Shown one piece after another: positions 45,206-53,930 of a stretch of DNA of 64,000 bases; position 1 is the stretch's first letter; every line of letters begins with the position of its first letter. The DNA comes from Aurantibacter sp034110465 (GTDB lineage: Bacteria; Bacteroidota; Bacteroidia; Flavobacteriales; Flavobacteriaceae). The translations under genes and the position numbers were made by a program. Where the stretch lies: contig JAWUZD010000003.1 of assembly GCA_034110465.1 (NCBI GenBank), positions 186,001-250,000 on the forward strand, in the 5' to 3' direction. The notes under the pieces were generated by a model. The model was not told the DNA's origin and searched no databases. It saw only the letters and a list, made by a program, of their open reading frames with translations.

Positions 45206-47440
45206 TTACTTTATTTTATATCTTAAGCCTGCATAATAGTTACTTCCAAAAACTGGACCGTACACAAAATTAGAATCAAAATTTGAGCCAAAAGGGTTTT
45301 CTGCATCTAATATAGGATTATTTTGTCTAACGTTTGTTATATTTTCTCCTCCAACATAAACCTCAAAAGCGCTTGTAAACACCTTAGTGACTTGTATATT
45401 TAATGTAGAAACTGTTGGTGAATATTCTGGTAATTGATATGCTAAAGGATTTGTTTTAGTTGAATAAAAGCGTTGTTCTCCTAACCAATTAAATGTAGCA
45501 TCAAACTTCCATTGTTTTGCGCCACCTTCTTCTTTATGTGTTTCATAAGAAGTATTAGCAAAAAAACGATGTTTTGGTGTTAAGGCTTTCTCTAACTGAC
45601 CCGATTTGTAATCGGTTTGAACATCATAATTTTTATAAGCAAACTTTAAATTAAAACGAGCAAATGGACTATAGCTGGTTTCAAGTTGAAAACTTTTAGC
45701 AAAACTTTTTCCGTCTAAATTGTAGAAACTAACTTGCTGTGGATTTTCGTAATCTACAACCACTTGATTTTTAAAATTAGTGATGTAATAATCTAAAGTC
45801 ACATCTCCTTTTCTTCCAAATAAATTAAAGCCTTGCAAATAAGACACACCATAATTCCAAGCAATCTCTGGATCTAATCCATAAACAGGTCCATTAGAAT
45901 TCGTAATAGAAATAGCTCTTGAGCTTGAAAACATATTTTGATTTTCGGCAAAAACATTAGCACTTCGTTTTCCTCTACCAACACTTAATCTTAAAGCTGA
46001 TTTTTCCCAAGGCGAATATTTAGCGTGTAATCTTGGTGTTATAAATGTCCCTAATAAATTATTGTAATCTATTCTAATTCCTGCGGTAATATTAAGCTTA
46101 TCTAAATTATTAAAAGCATATTCAAAGAAACCTCCAAAATCATACTCATTTCTTGAATAAAAATCAGTTGAAACTGTTTCCTTATAAGTATCTAACGTGT
46201 AACTTAATCCTGTTTTAATTTTATGTCTAGAATCGCTTATTATAGAATTATAAATCAAATTAGAATAGACACTTTTCTGTTCAATATTATATATATTCAA
46301 ACCAAAGTAAGACTCTTGTTTATGATAACTATAAGCGGTTTGAAATCCAACACTTCGCCAAGGTAATTCTGGATTCACATAACCTAATTTGGTCGCTACA
46401 CTAAATCTATCTGTATCAATTTCGCTTCCCCAAAATTCTGTTCCACCTTTATGAACATCTGGATCAAAATTAACCTGTCCCGATTGTTTTTCGTCTTTTA
46501 AAAAATTCACATTAATAAAACTAACCCAACCTTTTTCTGGATTAACATATTGCCAACGGTTCATTATATTAAATTGATTGTAAAACGGCATATCTAAAAA
46601 ACCATCGTCGTTTACATCGTGTTTTTTTTGATGTGTATTACCGTGTAAATACAGTCCGGTACTCCACTTCTCTGAAACCTTAGTGTTAAAGTGTGTATTT
46701 AACTCTATACGTTCGCTTGCTGCAGCAAACAAATTAACGAAGAATGCATTATCTGTTGTAGGTTTTACTAATTCAGCATTAATTTGCCCCGCAATACTTT
46801 CGTAACCATTTACTACACTTCCAGCACCTTTTGTAATCTGGATACTTTCTACCCAAGTTCCAGGTATAAAACTCATTCCGTAAGCTTGAGATGCACCACG
46901 AACTGTTGGAATATTTTCTGTTGCTATTAAAATATATGGACTAGTTAAGCCTAGCATTTTAATTTGTTTGGTTCCAGAAACTGCATCAGCGAAATTGACA
47001 TCTATAGAAGGATTAGTTTCAAAACTTTCGGAAAGGTTACAACAAGCTGCTTTTAGCAATTCTTCGCTAGATACAAATAATGTATTTTCTGCTGTTACAT
47101 AAGAAACTGAAGCCGTTTTGTTTCTAGCACTTATAACAACTTCCTCTAATCCACTTGTTGAACTTAAGCTATGTTTTATAAACTTATTAGAAGAAACACT
47201 TAATGTATCTGTTTTAAAACCAACGTAACTTATTACTAATTTCTTATATTCTGATTTATATTCAAGACTAAAGTTTCCATCAAAATCGGTTACGGTTCCA
47301 ACTTCAGTACCTAACCAATACACATTTGCTGATGCCAATGGTTGGTTATTTGTATTAGCTTCTAAAATTTGGCCAGACAACTTGTTTTGCGCTAATATTA
47401 CACTTGGTAACATTAGCAGTATTAATAATAGCTTTTTCAT
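45206..47440 (-). CDS. TonB-dependent receptor of a metal-linked cluster
   Basis: The 744 aa outer-membrane receptor has a signal peptide (ending VILAQ). A carboxypeptidase-regulatory-like domain (about 20-95) and a plug (about 115-225) precede a C-terminal barrel ending in an aromatic-containing YYAGLRYKIK. The plug begins with LLKAACCNLSESFETNP, so a Cys-Cys pair (133-134) sits at the channel mouth, unusual for a receptor and a possible metal ligand. Its start lies 1 nt from the stop of the HMA-membrane gene, so the two are translationally linked. The cargo is probably copper or a metal complex (inference). Confidence 0.87.
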   Translation of the reverse strand: MKKLLLILLMLPSVILAQNKLSGQILEANTNNQPLASANVYWLGTEVGTVTDFDGNFSLEYKSEYKKLVISYVGFKTDTLSVSSNKFIKHSLSSTSGLEEVVISARNKTASVSYVTAENTLFVSSEELLKAACCNLSESFETNPSIDVNFADAVSGTKQIKMLGLTSPYILIATENIPTVRGASQAYGMSFIPGTWVESIQITKGAGSVVNGYESIAGQINAELVKPTTDNAFFVNLFAAASERIELNTHFNTKVSEKWSTGLYLHGNTHQKKHDVNDDGFLDMPFYNQFNIMNRWQYVNPEKGWVSFINVNFLKDEKQSGQVNFDPDVHKGGTEFWGSEIDTDRFSVATKLGYVNPELPWRSVGFQTAYSYHKQESYFGLNIYNIEQKSVYSNLIYNSIISDSRHKIKTGLSYTLDTYKETVSTDFYSRNEYDFGGFFEYAFNNLDKLNITAGIRIDYNNLLGTFITPRLHAKYSPWEKSALRLSVGRGKRSANVFAENQNMFSSSRAISITNSNGPVYGLDPEIAWNYGVSYLQGFNLFGRKGDVTLDYYITNFKNQVVVDYENPQQVSFYNLDGKSFAKSFQLETSYSPFARFNLKFAYKNYDVQTDYKSGQLEKALTPKHRFFANTSYETHKEEGGAKQWKFDATFNWLGEQRFYSTKTNPLAYQLPEYSPTVSTLNIQVTKVFTSAFEVYVGGENITNVRQNNPILDAENPFGSNFDSNFVYGPVFGSNYYAGLRYKIK

Positions 47441-47441
47441 A

Positions 47442-48152
47442 TTAATTATAGATTTTAACTAACATAAAAATCGCCATAATTAGCATTATAGAATTTTCTA
47501 TAAAGGTCGCTTTAGTCATTGGTAATTTTAAAGCCGTACCTAAACAAGCACATTGAATTTTGCTTTTATTTAGTAAAGAATTAGTTACACCAACGGTTGT
47601 TATTCCTAAAACTATTAGTGTTATAATTAAAGCCAAAGTGATTTCTATTCGTGTTAAAAACAAGATTCCTAAAGCTGCTTCAATAAATGGATAAATCCAA
47701 GCGTAGAATGGTATTTTTTTCGCTAAAGGATCGTACATTTTAAAGCTTTTTGGAAATCCTTGATAATCTAAAAATTTAAAAAAGCTAAAAACGATATAAA
47801 ACAATCCCATAAAATCGAACATAAATGCATCAATCTTAAAGGTGTTAAGATTTAAAAATAATGCTGCTACGGTGATGTATAAGAATATTAGAAAAAGAGG
47901 AAAAAGCTGTTTTAAGTCTGATTTCTCTTCTGCTTCAATTTTGAAAACTGGTGATTTTGTTATTGTGAATTTTTCTAGTAACGCTTTTTGCAATTCTTCA
48001 ACAGATAGTTCTCTTGAAGCATTTATGCTTACAGAATTTAATTCTAAATCTACAAGTGCAGATTCAATTTGACTTAAAGCATTCAACTGTTTTTCAACAG
48101 ATGCTTTACAGCCACCACAGGTCATACCTGATATGTTATATGTAAATGTCAT
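47442..48152 (-). CDS. HMA domain fused to a MauE/DoxX-like membrane domain
   Basis: The 236 aa protein begins with an HMA fold carrying MTCGGC (Cys12 and Cys15, cytosolic if the N-terminus is inside). A linker to about residue 80 follows, then about five transmembrane helices of the MauE/DoxX-like type (including PFIEAALGILFL). The helical part has a later IQCACLG motif with two more Cys. MauE-type proteins take part in thiol redox or disulfide handling, so metal transfer coupled to thiol chemistry is a reasonable guess. It is the gene just before the TonB receptor. Confidence 0.83.
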   Translation of the reverse strand: MTFTYNISGMTCGGCKASVEKQLNALSQIESALVDLELNSVSINASRELSVEELQKALLEKFTITKSPVFKIEAEEKSDLKQLFPLFLIFLYITVAALFLNLNTFKIDAFMFDFMGLFYIVFSFFKFLDYQGFPKSFKMYDPLAKKIPFYAWIYPFIEAALGILFLTRIEITLALIITLIVLGITTVGVTNSLLNKSKIQCACLGTALKLPMTKATFIENSIMLIMAIFMLVKIYN

Positions 48153-48208
48153 AATATGTGTTTTAATTAAATTTAATTATTTGAAGTTTTTCAACTAAAA
48201 ACAACAAA

Positions 48209-48628
48209 TCAAATTAAAAACACTTGATCTATAACTTGAATATCAATTACCAAATCTGGTGTATTATAATACAGATTAGGAATTGTTATTTTTGGAAGAC
48301 TTTTATATAAATTAGAATATGTTACTAAAAAAGCTGCAACAAATTGCTTGTTAAAAGCACTTATATCTAGAGGTGATTTAATATCTAATTGATTTTGACC
48401 AGAAAAAACTTGAAATTCGTCTTTACAGCAAGATTTCTTTGTTAGTTCCGATTTATTAGATGAAGATTTTTCAATATAATCTCCACATTTTTTTACAGAA
48501 GTAAAAACAGCAACATCTACTAGATTAGATCCACAAAAATGCTTTTCAACCGTTAAAGAAAAGGTTGAAAACAACACCAAAAATGCTAGTAGAGATGTAA
48601 ATGCTTTATGTAAAACTAGTTTTAACAT
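48209..48628 (-). CDS. HYC_CC_PP family secreted protein
   Basis: The 139 aa protein has a signal-like hydrophobic N-terminus (about 10-27). EKHFCG follows (His30, Cys32), then another Cys at 48, a KKSCCKDE pair at 67-68 and a Tyr/Pro-containing end. This matches the small flavobacterial family named for its HYC, CC and PP motifs. The His/Cys pattern suggests binding of a soft metal. It is first in the presumed metal operon, 56 nt before the HMA-membrane gene. A -7 box lies only 4 nt upstream of its ATG. Confidence 0.8.
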   Translation of the reverse strand: MLKLVLHKAFTSLLAFLVLFSTFSLTVEKHFCGSNLVDVAVFTSVKKCGDYIEKSSSNKSELTKKSCCKDEFQVFSGQNQLDIKSPLDISAFNKQFVAAFLVTYSNLYKSLPKITIPNLYYNTPDLVIDIQVIDQVFLI

Positions 48629-48632
48629 AATA

Positions 48633-48640
48633 CAAAAGTA
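48633..48640 (-). promoter_or_regulatory. -7 box for the metal cluster, close to the ATG
   Basis: The minus strand reads TACTTTTG (TAnnTTTG). It ends 4 nt before the start codon at 48628, which would give a leaderless transcript for the HYC_CC_PP gene and the genes behind it. Confidence 0.45.
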
Positions 48641-48685
48641 AACAATTTTAAGTTTTTAATAGGTTAATTAATACTTAATTAACGC

Positions 48686-49114
48686 TTACCTCTGCAATCT
48701 GTTATAATAGAATGCTGGCAATAATAATAACAAAATTAGTGGTTGTATTAAAAATCGTCTCACGTTAAAAAACAAATAATAGTCTTCCTGATTTGGATTT
48801 AACACAAAATACAAAAATAACATCATAAAAACGAGATAGCCAGATATATAGATGTAACTAGAAAATTTAACAATAGTCTTATCTTTAAAGAATTGATACA
48901 AAACAGCTATAGATATTAAAGAGTTTAAAACATAACGTAACGTTGTAGATAAGACCAGTTTAGCTACTTCACGTCTTGGAGAATCTAAGGTCAAGTAATC
49001 ATTTTTAAAAAACAACAAATAAGGATCGTAAAATAATTCATCTTCAAAAAAACGAATTAATATTAGCAAAAAAAACAACACCGAAATACAAATATACTTT
49101 CTATATTTATACAT
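48686..49114 (-). CDS. Exosortase F system-associated membrane protein
   Basis: The 142 aa protein has four hydrophobic helices (about 7-22, 60-75, 88-110 and 117-136) and the pattern LIRFFEDELFYDPYL near residues 19-33. It matches the small membrane partner encoded directly after xrtF in flavobacteria. Its start overlaps the end of xrtF by 8 nt, so the two are translated together. Biochemical function is unknown. Confidence 0.85.
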   Translation of the reverse strand: MYKYRKYICISVLFFLLILIRFFEDELFYDPYLLFFKNDYLTLDSPRREVAKLVLSTTLRYVLNSLISIAVLYQFFKDKTIVKFSSYIYISGYLVFMMLFLYFVLNPNQEDYYLFFNVRRFLIQPLILLLLLPAFYYNRLQR

Positions 49115-49655
49115 CTATTCTGTTTTTATTAAATCTTCTTACCCAAAACATCCAAAGAATAAAAACCATACTATAAATTAAGCCTGGAAAAATTACACCA
49201 TGAAGCATTTCTTGATGTGATGGATATTTATATATAGCTATTGCAATAATTACTATCCTAATTAAGTTTACAACATAAATTAAAACACTACCTACTAAAA
49301 TATACAAAAAAGTAGTTTTAAATTTATCTGCAAACGCAACTATAAAAGATATAAATAGAATTATTATAGAAACACCATTACAACCTTCTGCTATAAAGGC
49401 TATGTTTTCACCTTGTAAACTTAAATTCAATATAGGATTAAGTCCATCAGGTAATATTGCTGCAGTATAACCAATAGAGTTAAGTAAGCTAACTGTTTGC
49501 CTACCTACTAAATTTGAAAAATAATCAGGAAAAAAATGTGAACCATCTGAAAAATCTAAATAAAACTTATAACTTAATGTCAATACAAAATAAACCCCTA
49601 AAAACGTGGCAATAAATTGTAATACAGGTTTATATGTTTTTAAAAGTGAGTCCAA
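49107..49655 (-). CDS. xrtF: Exosortase family protein XrtF
   Basis: The 182 aa inner-membrane cysteine transpeptidase/protease has an exosortase-type active site: Cys92 in AEGCNGV, Arg133 in VNLIRIV and His152 in MLHGV. Multiple helices surround the site. Exosortases process C-terminal sorting signals of surface proteins, often next to exopolysaccharide genes; the substrates of XrtF are not known. No PEP-CTERM-like target or polysaccharide cluster is seen in this window. It is divergent from a GAF-domain gene. Confidence 0.92.
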   Translation of the reverse strand: MDSLLKTYKPVLQFIATFLGVYFVLTLSYKFYLDFSDGSHFFPDYFSNLVGRQTVSLLNSIGYTAAILPDGLNPILNLSLQGENIAFIAEGCNGVSIIILFISFIVAFADKFKTTFLYILVGSVLIYVVNLIRIVIIAIAIYKYPSHQEMLHGVIFPGLIYSMVFILWMFWVRRFNKNRIDV

Positions 49656-49696
49656 TATTTTATTATTTTACGCATCTAAATTACAGCTTTTTTGAA

Positions 49697-49704
49697 TAGT
49701 TTTG
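49697..49704 (+). promoter_or_regulatory. Bacteroidetes -7 box for the GAF-domain gene
   Basis: TAGTTTTG matches TAnnTTTG and ends 14 nt before the ATG at 49719. An in-frame ATG at 49692 would precede the box and is therefore unlikely to be used. Confidence 0.6.
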
Positions 49705-49718
49705 TAAAAAAAAGAAAG

Positions 49719-50171
49719 ATGACTTTAGAAAACTTAAAACCTCAAGTTGAAACTATTATAAATCAGCCTTCTACAAGAGATGAGAAATTAAAATCCATTT
49801 GCAAATTATTAAAATCTAATATAGATTATTACAATTGGGTTGGCTTTTATTTTAAAAACGGAAATAAAAACGAACTTAAACTGGGACCTTATGTTGGTGA
49901 ACCAACAGATCATATAATTATTCCTTTTGGAAAAGGTATTTGTGGACAAGTAGCAGAAAGCAATGCTAATTTTGTAGTTCCAGATGTTAAGGCACAAGAC
50001 AATTATATTGCTTGTAGTATAACAGTGAAAGCCGAAATAGTAATTCCGATATTTGTTAATGGAGAAAACTTAGGTCAAATAGATATAGATTCTAACACAG
50101 TAGATCCATTTACAAAAGCTGACGAAGATTTTTTAGAGTTTGTATGTGCTAAAGTTGCTACACTATTATAA
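49719..50171 (+). CDS. GAF-domain protein related to free methionine-R-sulfoxide reductase
   Basis: The 150 aa soluble protein is a single GAF domain of the fRMsr (YebR) type, an enzyme reducing free methionine-R-sulfoxide. Two of three family cysteines are present, in GKGICGQVA (about residue 75) and NYIACS (about 99). The usual first Cys in the ACIRI-like strand is replaced (TDHIII), and the Asp after the second IAC is Ser. Activity is therefore doubtful, or uses only two Cys. It is divergent from xrtF, an arrangement that looks conserved but may be unrelated in function. A strong terminator follows. Confidence 0.8.
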   Translation: MTLENLKPQVETIINQPSTRDEKLKSICKLLKSNIDYYNWVGFYFKNGNKNELKLGPYVGEPTDHIIIPFGKGICGQVAESNANFVVPDVKAQDNYIACSITVKAEIVIPIFVNGENLGQIDIDSNTVDPFTKADEDFLEFVCAKVATLL

Positions 50172-50185
50172 ATCAAGATTAAAAT

Positions 50186-50229
50186 AAAACAGAAAACCCA
50201 GCATATTATTTAGCTGGATTTTCTGTTTT
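50186..50229 (+). terminator. Terminator after the GAF-domain gene
   Basis: A 17 bp stem with one mismatch (AAAACAGAAAA-C-CCAGC with GCTGG-A-TTTTCTGTTTT) encloses a 10 nt loop. Confidence 0.8.
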
Positions 50230-50277
50230 AATACGTTATCAAAAAACAACAACTTTAAATGAATAAAAAAAGTTATT

Positions 50278-50299
50278 TAATTGTAACTAATTACAATTA
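50278..50299. promoter_or_regulatory. Perfect inverted repeat upstream of purH
   Basis: TAATTGTAA (50278-50286) and TTACAATTA (50291-50299) are exact reverse complements around a 4 nt centre, 38 nt before the purH ATG. It is not followed by a T-run. The position suits an operator, possibly for a purine-responsive repressor, but the regulator is unknown. Confidence 0.45.
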
Positions 50300-50336
50300 G
50301 AATACATAAATTTACACGCTTATTAATATATCGATA

Positions 50337-51869
50337 ATGAGCAATCCAAAACAAATTAAATCTGCATTAATATCTGTTTTTTCTAAAGACGGATTAGAGC
50401 CAATAGTAAGAGAATTAGATGCGCAAGGCGTAATAATTTATTCAACTGGAGGAACCGAAAAATTCATTAACGATTTAGGTATCAAAGTAGTTCCAGTAGA
50501 AGATGTAACATCTTATCCTTCTATTTTAGGTGGTCGTGTAAAAACGCTTCACCCAAAAGTATTTGGCGGGATTTTAAACAGACAAAACCACGACGGAGAT
50601 ATTAAGGAAATGAAAGACTTTGATATCCCACAAATAGATGTGGTTATTGTAGATCTTTATCCTTTTGAAAAAACAGTTGCTTCTGGCGCTTCACATCAAG
50701 ATATTATCGAGAAAATTGATATTGGAGGCATTTCATTAATACGTGCTGCCGCTAAGAATTTTGCAGATGTATTATGTGTCTCTTCCGTAGAAGATTATAA
50801 ATTATTTTTAGATTTAATTACGGACAAAAAAGGCTTATTAACAGAAGATGATCGTAAGTTATTTGCAGGTAAAGCATTTAACACATCTTCACATTACGAT
50901 ACAGCAATATTTAATTTTTTTAATTCCAATCACGAAACTTCTGCTTTAAAAATAAGCGAGAATAATGGTAAATCTTTACGTTATGGAGAAAATCCTCATC
51001 AAAAAGGATCGTTTTATGGCGATTTTAATGCTGTGTTTACAAAGTTACACGGTAAAGAATTAAGTTATAACAATTTATTAGATGTAGATGCTGCTGTAAA
51101 CTTAATTAACGAATTTAAAGGCGACGCACCAACATTTGCGATTCTAAAACATAATAACGCTTGTGGTTTAGCACAAAGGGAAACCATTAAACAAGCTTAT
51201 ACAGATGCATTAGCTGCAGATCCAGTTTCTGCTTTTGGCGGCGTATTAATTTCTAATACAGAAATAGACTTAGCAACTGCAGAAGACATTCATACTTTAT
51301 TTTGTGAAGTTGTGATTGCTCCTTCTTTTTCTAAAGAAGCTCAAACCTTATTGCAAGGAAAGAAAAATAGAATTCTTTTAATTTTAAATGATGTAGAATT
51401 TGCTAAAACATCGGTTAGAACATGTCTAAACGGTTTCTTAGTTCAAGATAAAGATTTTATAACAGATGCTAAGTCTGATCTAACAACTGCTACAACAACA
51501 ATACCAACAGCTGTACAGGTAGACGATTTATTATTTGCTTCCAAACTAAGTAAACATACTAAGTCCAACACTATAATTTTAGCTAAAAATAAACAACTAT
51601 TAGCTTCTGGAACAGGACAAACAAGTCGTGTAGATGCTCTAAATCAAGCCATTCATAAGGCACATACTTTTAAATTTGATTTAAATGGTGCTGCAATGGC
51701 AAGTGATGCTTTTTTCCCTTTTCCAGACTGTGTAGAGATTGCTAAAAATGCAGGAATAAGCTCTGTTATTCAACCTGGAGGATCTATAAAAGATCAATTA
51801 AGTATTGATTATTGTAATGAAAACAATGTTGCAATGGTAATGACTGGTACACGTCATTTTAAACATTAA
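50337..51869 (+). CDS. purH: Bifunctional AICAR transformylase / IMP cyclohydrolase
   Basis: The 510 aa cytosolic enzyme catalyses the last two steps of purine synthesis. The N-terminal MGS-like cyclohydrolase domain (about 1-195) shows YSTGGTEKFI near residue 31. The transformylase domain carries the Lys-His catalytic pair in ILKHNNACGLA and a C-terminal FPFPDCVEIA...IQPGGS end. Length is normal. It is monocistronic, with an operator-like repeat upstream and a terminator downstream. Confidence 0.97.
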   Translation: MSNPKQIKSALISVFSKDGLEPIVRELDAQGVIIYSTGGTEKFINDLGIKVVPVEDVTSYPSILGGRVKTLHPKVFGGILNRQNHDGDIKEMKDFDIPQIDVVIVDLYPFEKTVASGASHQDIIEKIDIGGISLIRAAAKNFADVLCVSSVEDYKLFLDLITDKKGLLTEDDRKLFAGKAFNTSSHYDTAIFNFFNSNHETSALKISENNGKSLRYGENPHQKGSFYGDFNAVFTKLHGKELSYNNLLDVDAAVNLINEFKGDAPTFAILKHNNACGLAQRETIKQAYTDALAADPVSAFGGVLISNTEIDLATAEDIHTLFCEVVIAPSFSKEAQTLLQGKKNRILLILNDVEFAKTSVRTCLNGFLVQDKDFITDAKSDLTTATTTIPTAVQVDDLLFASKLSKHTKSNTIILAKNKQLLASGTGQTSRVDALNQAIHKAHTFKFDLNGAAMASDAFFPFPDCVEIAKNAGISSVIQPGGSIKDQLSIDYCNENNVAMVMTGTRHFKH

Positions 51870-51890
51870 AATTTTATTTATTATAATATT

Positions 51891-51926
51891 AAAAAAGCAT
51901 CAACACAACAGTTGATGCTTTTTTTT
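51891..51926 (+). terminator. Terminator after purH
   Basis: AAAAAAGCATCAAC pairs with GTTGATGCTTTTTT across an 8 nt loop, followed by more T. Confidence 0.9.
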
Positions 51927-52067
51927 GATTTTTAAATACTAAAAATCACTTTAATAACATATTCTAGTTTTTTTTTCTGTTTCAACATCAATATAATGAG
52001 AAATTTAGCTTAAATTTTCATACTTTTACAGGACTTTTTTATTAACACCAATAATTATTCAATATAA

Positions 52068-53096
52068 ATGGGATTTTTTGACTTCTTAACCGAGGAAATC
52101 GCAATAGATTTAGGAACGGCTAACACACTAATAATTCATAATGGTAAAGTCGTAGTCGACGCGCCATCTATAGTAGCACGTGATCGAATATCGGGAAAAA
52201 TTATTGCAGTTGGTCGAGAAGCAAATATGATGCAAGGTAAAACGCATGAAAACATTAAAACAATTAGACCTTTAAAAGATGGAGTAATCGCCGATTTTGA
52301 TGCGTCTGAACAAATGATTAGTCGTTTTATAAAAAACATCCCTGCTCTAAAAAAGAAATTATTTACACCAACATTACGTATGGTAGTTTGTATTCCTTCT
52401 GGAATTACAGAGGTTGAAATGCGAGCAGTAAAAGAATCTTGTGAACGTGTTAACGGAAAAGAAGTATATTTAATTCATGAACCTATGGCTGCAGCAATAG
52501 GTATTGGTGTAGATATTATGCAGCCAAAAGGAAATATGATTGTAGACATAGGTGGAGGAACAACAGAAATTGCTGTTATTGCTCTTGGTGGAATTGTATG
52601 CGACAAGTCTGTTAAAGTTGCAGGAGATGTTTTTACCAATGACATTATTTACTATATGCGTACACAGCATAATCTTTATGTTGGAGAAAGTACTGCTGAA
52701 AAAATTAAAATTCAAATTGGAGCTGCTACAGAAGACTTAGATTTACCTCCAGAAGATATGAATGTTCAAGGTAGAGACTTACTAACAGGAAAACCTAAAC
52801 AAGTACAGATATCTTACAGAGAAGTTGCCAAAGCTTTAGATAAATCAATTTTAAGAATTGAAGATTCTGTAATGGAAACATTATCTCAAACACCTCCAGA
52901 ATTAGCGGCAGATATATATAATACAGGAATTTACCTTGCTGGTGGAGGGTCTATGTTACGTGGCTTAGACAAACGATTATCTCAAAAAACAGATTTACCT
53001 GTTTATATTGCTGAAGATCCTTTAAGAGCTGTTGTTAGAGGAACTGGAATTACTTTAAAAGATTTAGCTAAATATAAAAGCGTACTGATTAAATAA
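52068..53096 (+). CDS. mreB: Cell-shape actin homologue MreB
   Basis: The 342 aa actin-like ATPase organises peptidoglycan synthesis in rod cells. The N-terminus has FLTEEIAIDLGTANT (phosphate 1) and the middle has MIVDIGGGTTEIAVIALGG (phosphate 2). The adenosine motif GIYLAGGGSMLRGL is near 286-299. Length is standard. It opens the operon mreB-mreC-mreD-mrdA-mrdB, with mreC 12 nt downstream. A weak -7-like box (TACTTTTA, 52021-52028) lies 40 nt upstream. Confidence 0.98.
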   Translation: MGFFDFLTEEIAIDLGTANTLIIHNGKVVVDAPSIVARDRISGKIIAVGREANMMQGKTHENIKTIRPLKDGVIADFDASEQMISRFIKNIPALKKKLFTPTLRMVVCIPSGITEVEMRAVKESCERVNGKEVYLIHEPMAAAIGIGVDIMQPKGNMIVDIGGGTTEIAVIALGGIVCDKSVKVAGDVFTNDIIYYMRTQHNLYVGESTAEKIKIQIGAATEDLDLPPEDMNVQGRDLLTGKPKQVQISYREVAKALDKSILRIEDSVMETLSQTPPELAADIYNTGIYLAGGGSMLRGLDKRLSQKTDLPVYIAEDPLRAVVRGTGITLKDLAKYKSVLIK

Positions 53097-53108
53097 GCGC
53101 AATAAGCA

Positions 53109-53930
53109 ATGCAACAAATTTTAAATTTCTTTCTAAGAAACAAAGCGACACTATTGTTTTTGTTACTCTTTGGCTTGTCTTTAACTTTTACTATTCAATC
53201 ACATTCATTTCATAAAAGTCAATTTATTCACTCTGCTAATTTCTTATCGGGCGGTGTTTATAATACCACAAATAATATTAGTAAATATTTTGATTTAATT
53301 GAAGAAAACAACAAATTACAAGAAGAAAACTCAAACTTAAGAGCATTAGTTTTTAATTCATCTACTTTAACTAACAAATCCTATATTGATTCTACTTCAC
53401 TCAACAACAAATACAGAGTTACACCTGCAGTTCTAATAAACAATAGTTACACTAAGGCAAACAACATACTTCTTATAAACAAAGGAACAAAAGATAGTTT
53501 AGAATCCGATTTAGGTGTTATATCTTCTAAAGGTATTGTTGGTATTACGCGAAATTTAAATTCTAAATTCACAACTGTAATTTCTATTTTAAACACAACT
53601 ATTTCAATAAGCGCAAAATTAAAACAATCTAATCATTATGGATCTATTAAATGGGACACAAAAAACCCTAGATTTGTTCAGCTTACAGAAATGCCAAAAA
53701 ATGCACAACTAAAAAAAGGAGATACAATTTTAACTTCTGGAAATTCTTCTATTTTTCCTAAAAACATTCCCGTAGGAACCATTTCAGGTTTCAAACTAGA
53801 TGCCGCAGAAAACTTTTACATTATTAACGTTGAGTTATTTAACGACATGACAAGTCTAGATCATGTCTATGTTATTAAAAATCAAGATAAAAAATTAATT
53901 AACCAATTAATAAACCTTAAGGATGAATAA
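53109..53930 (+). CDS. mreC: Rod-shape-determining protein MreC
   Basis: The 273 aa periplasmic scaffold of the elongasome has one N-terminal membrane anchor (about 13-30). A coiled coil follows (about 65-80, LIEENNKLQEENSNLRALVF), then the MreC beta domain with SKGIVGITRNLNSKFTTVISI and a KKGDTILTSGNSSIFP segment. It overlaps mreD by 8 nt. It should link MreB to PBP2 and RodA encoded downstream. Confidence 0.95.
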   Translation: MQQILNFFLRNKATLLFLLLFGLSLTFTIQSHSFHKSQFIHSANFLSGGVYNTTNNISKYFDLIEENNKLQEENSNLRALVFNSSTLTNKSYIDSTSLNNKYRVTPAVLINNSYTKANNILLINKGTKDSLESDLGVISSKGIVGITRNLNSKFTTVISILNTTISISAKLKQSNHYGSIKWDTKNPRFVQLTEMPKNAQLKKGDTILTSGNSSIFPKNIPVGTISGFKLDAAENFYIINVELFNDMTSLDHVYVIKNQDKKLINQLINLKDE

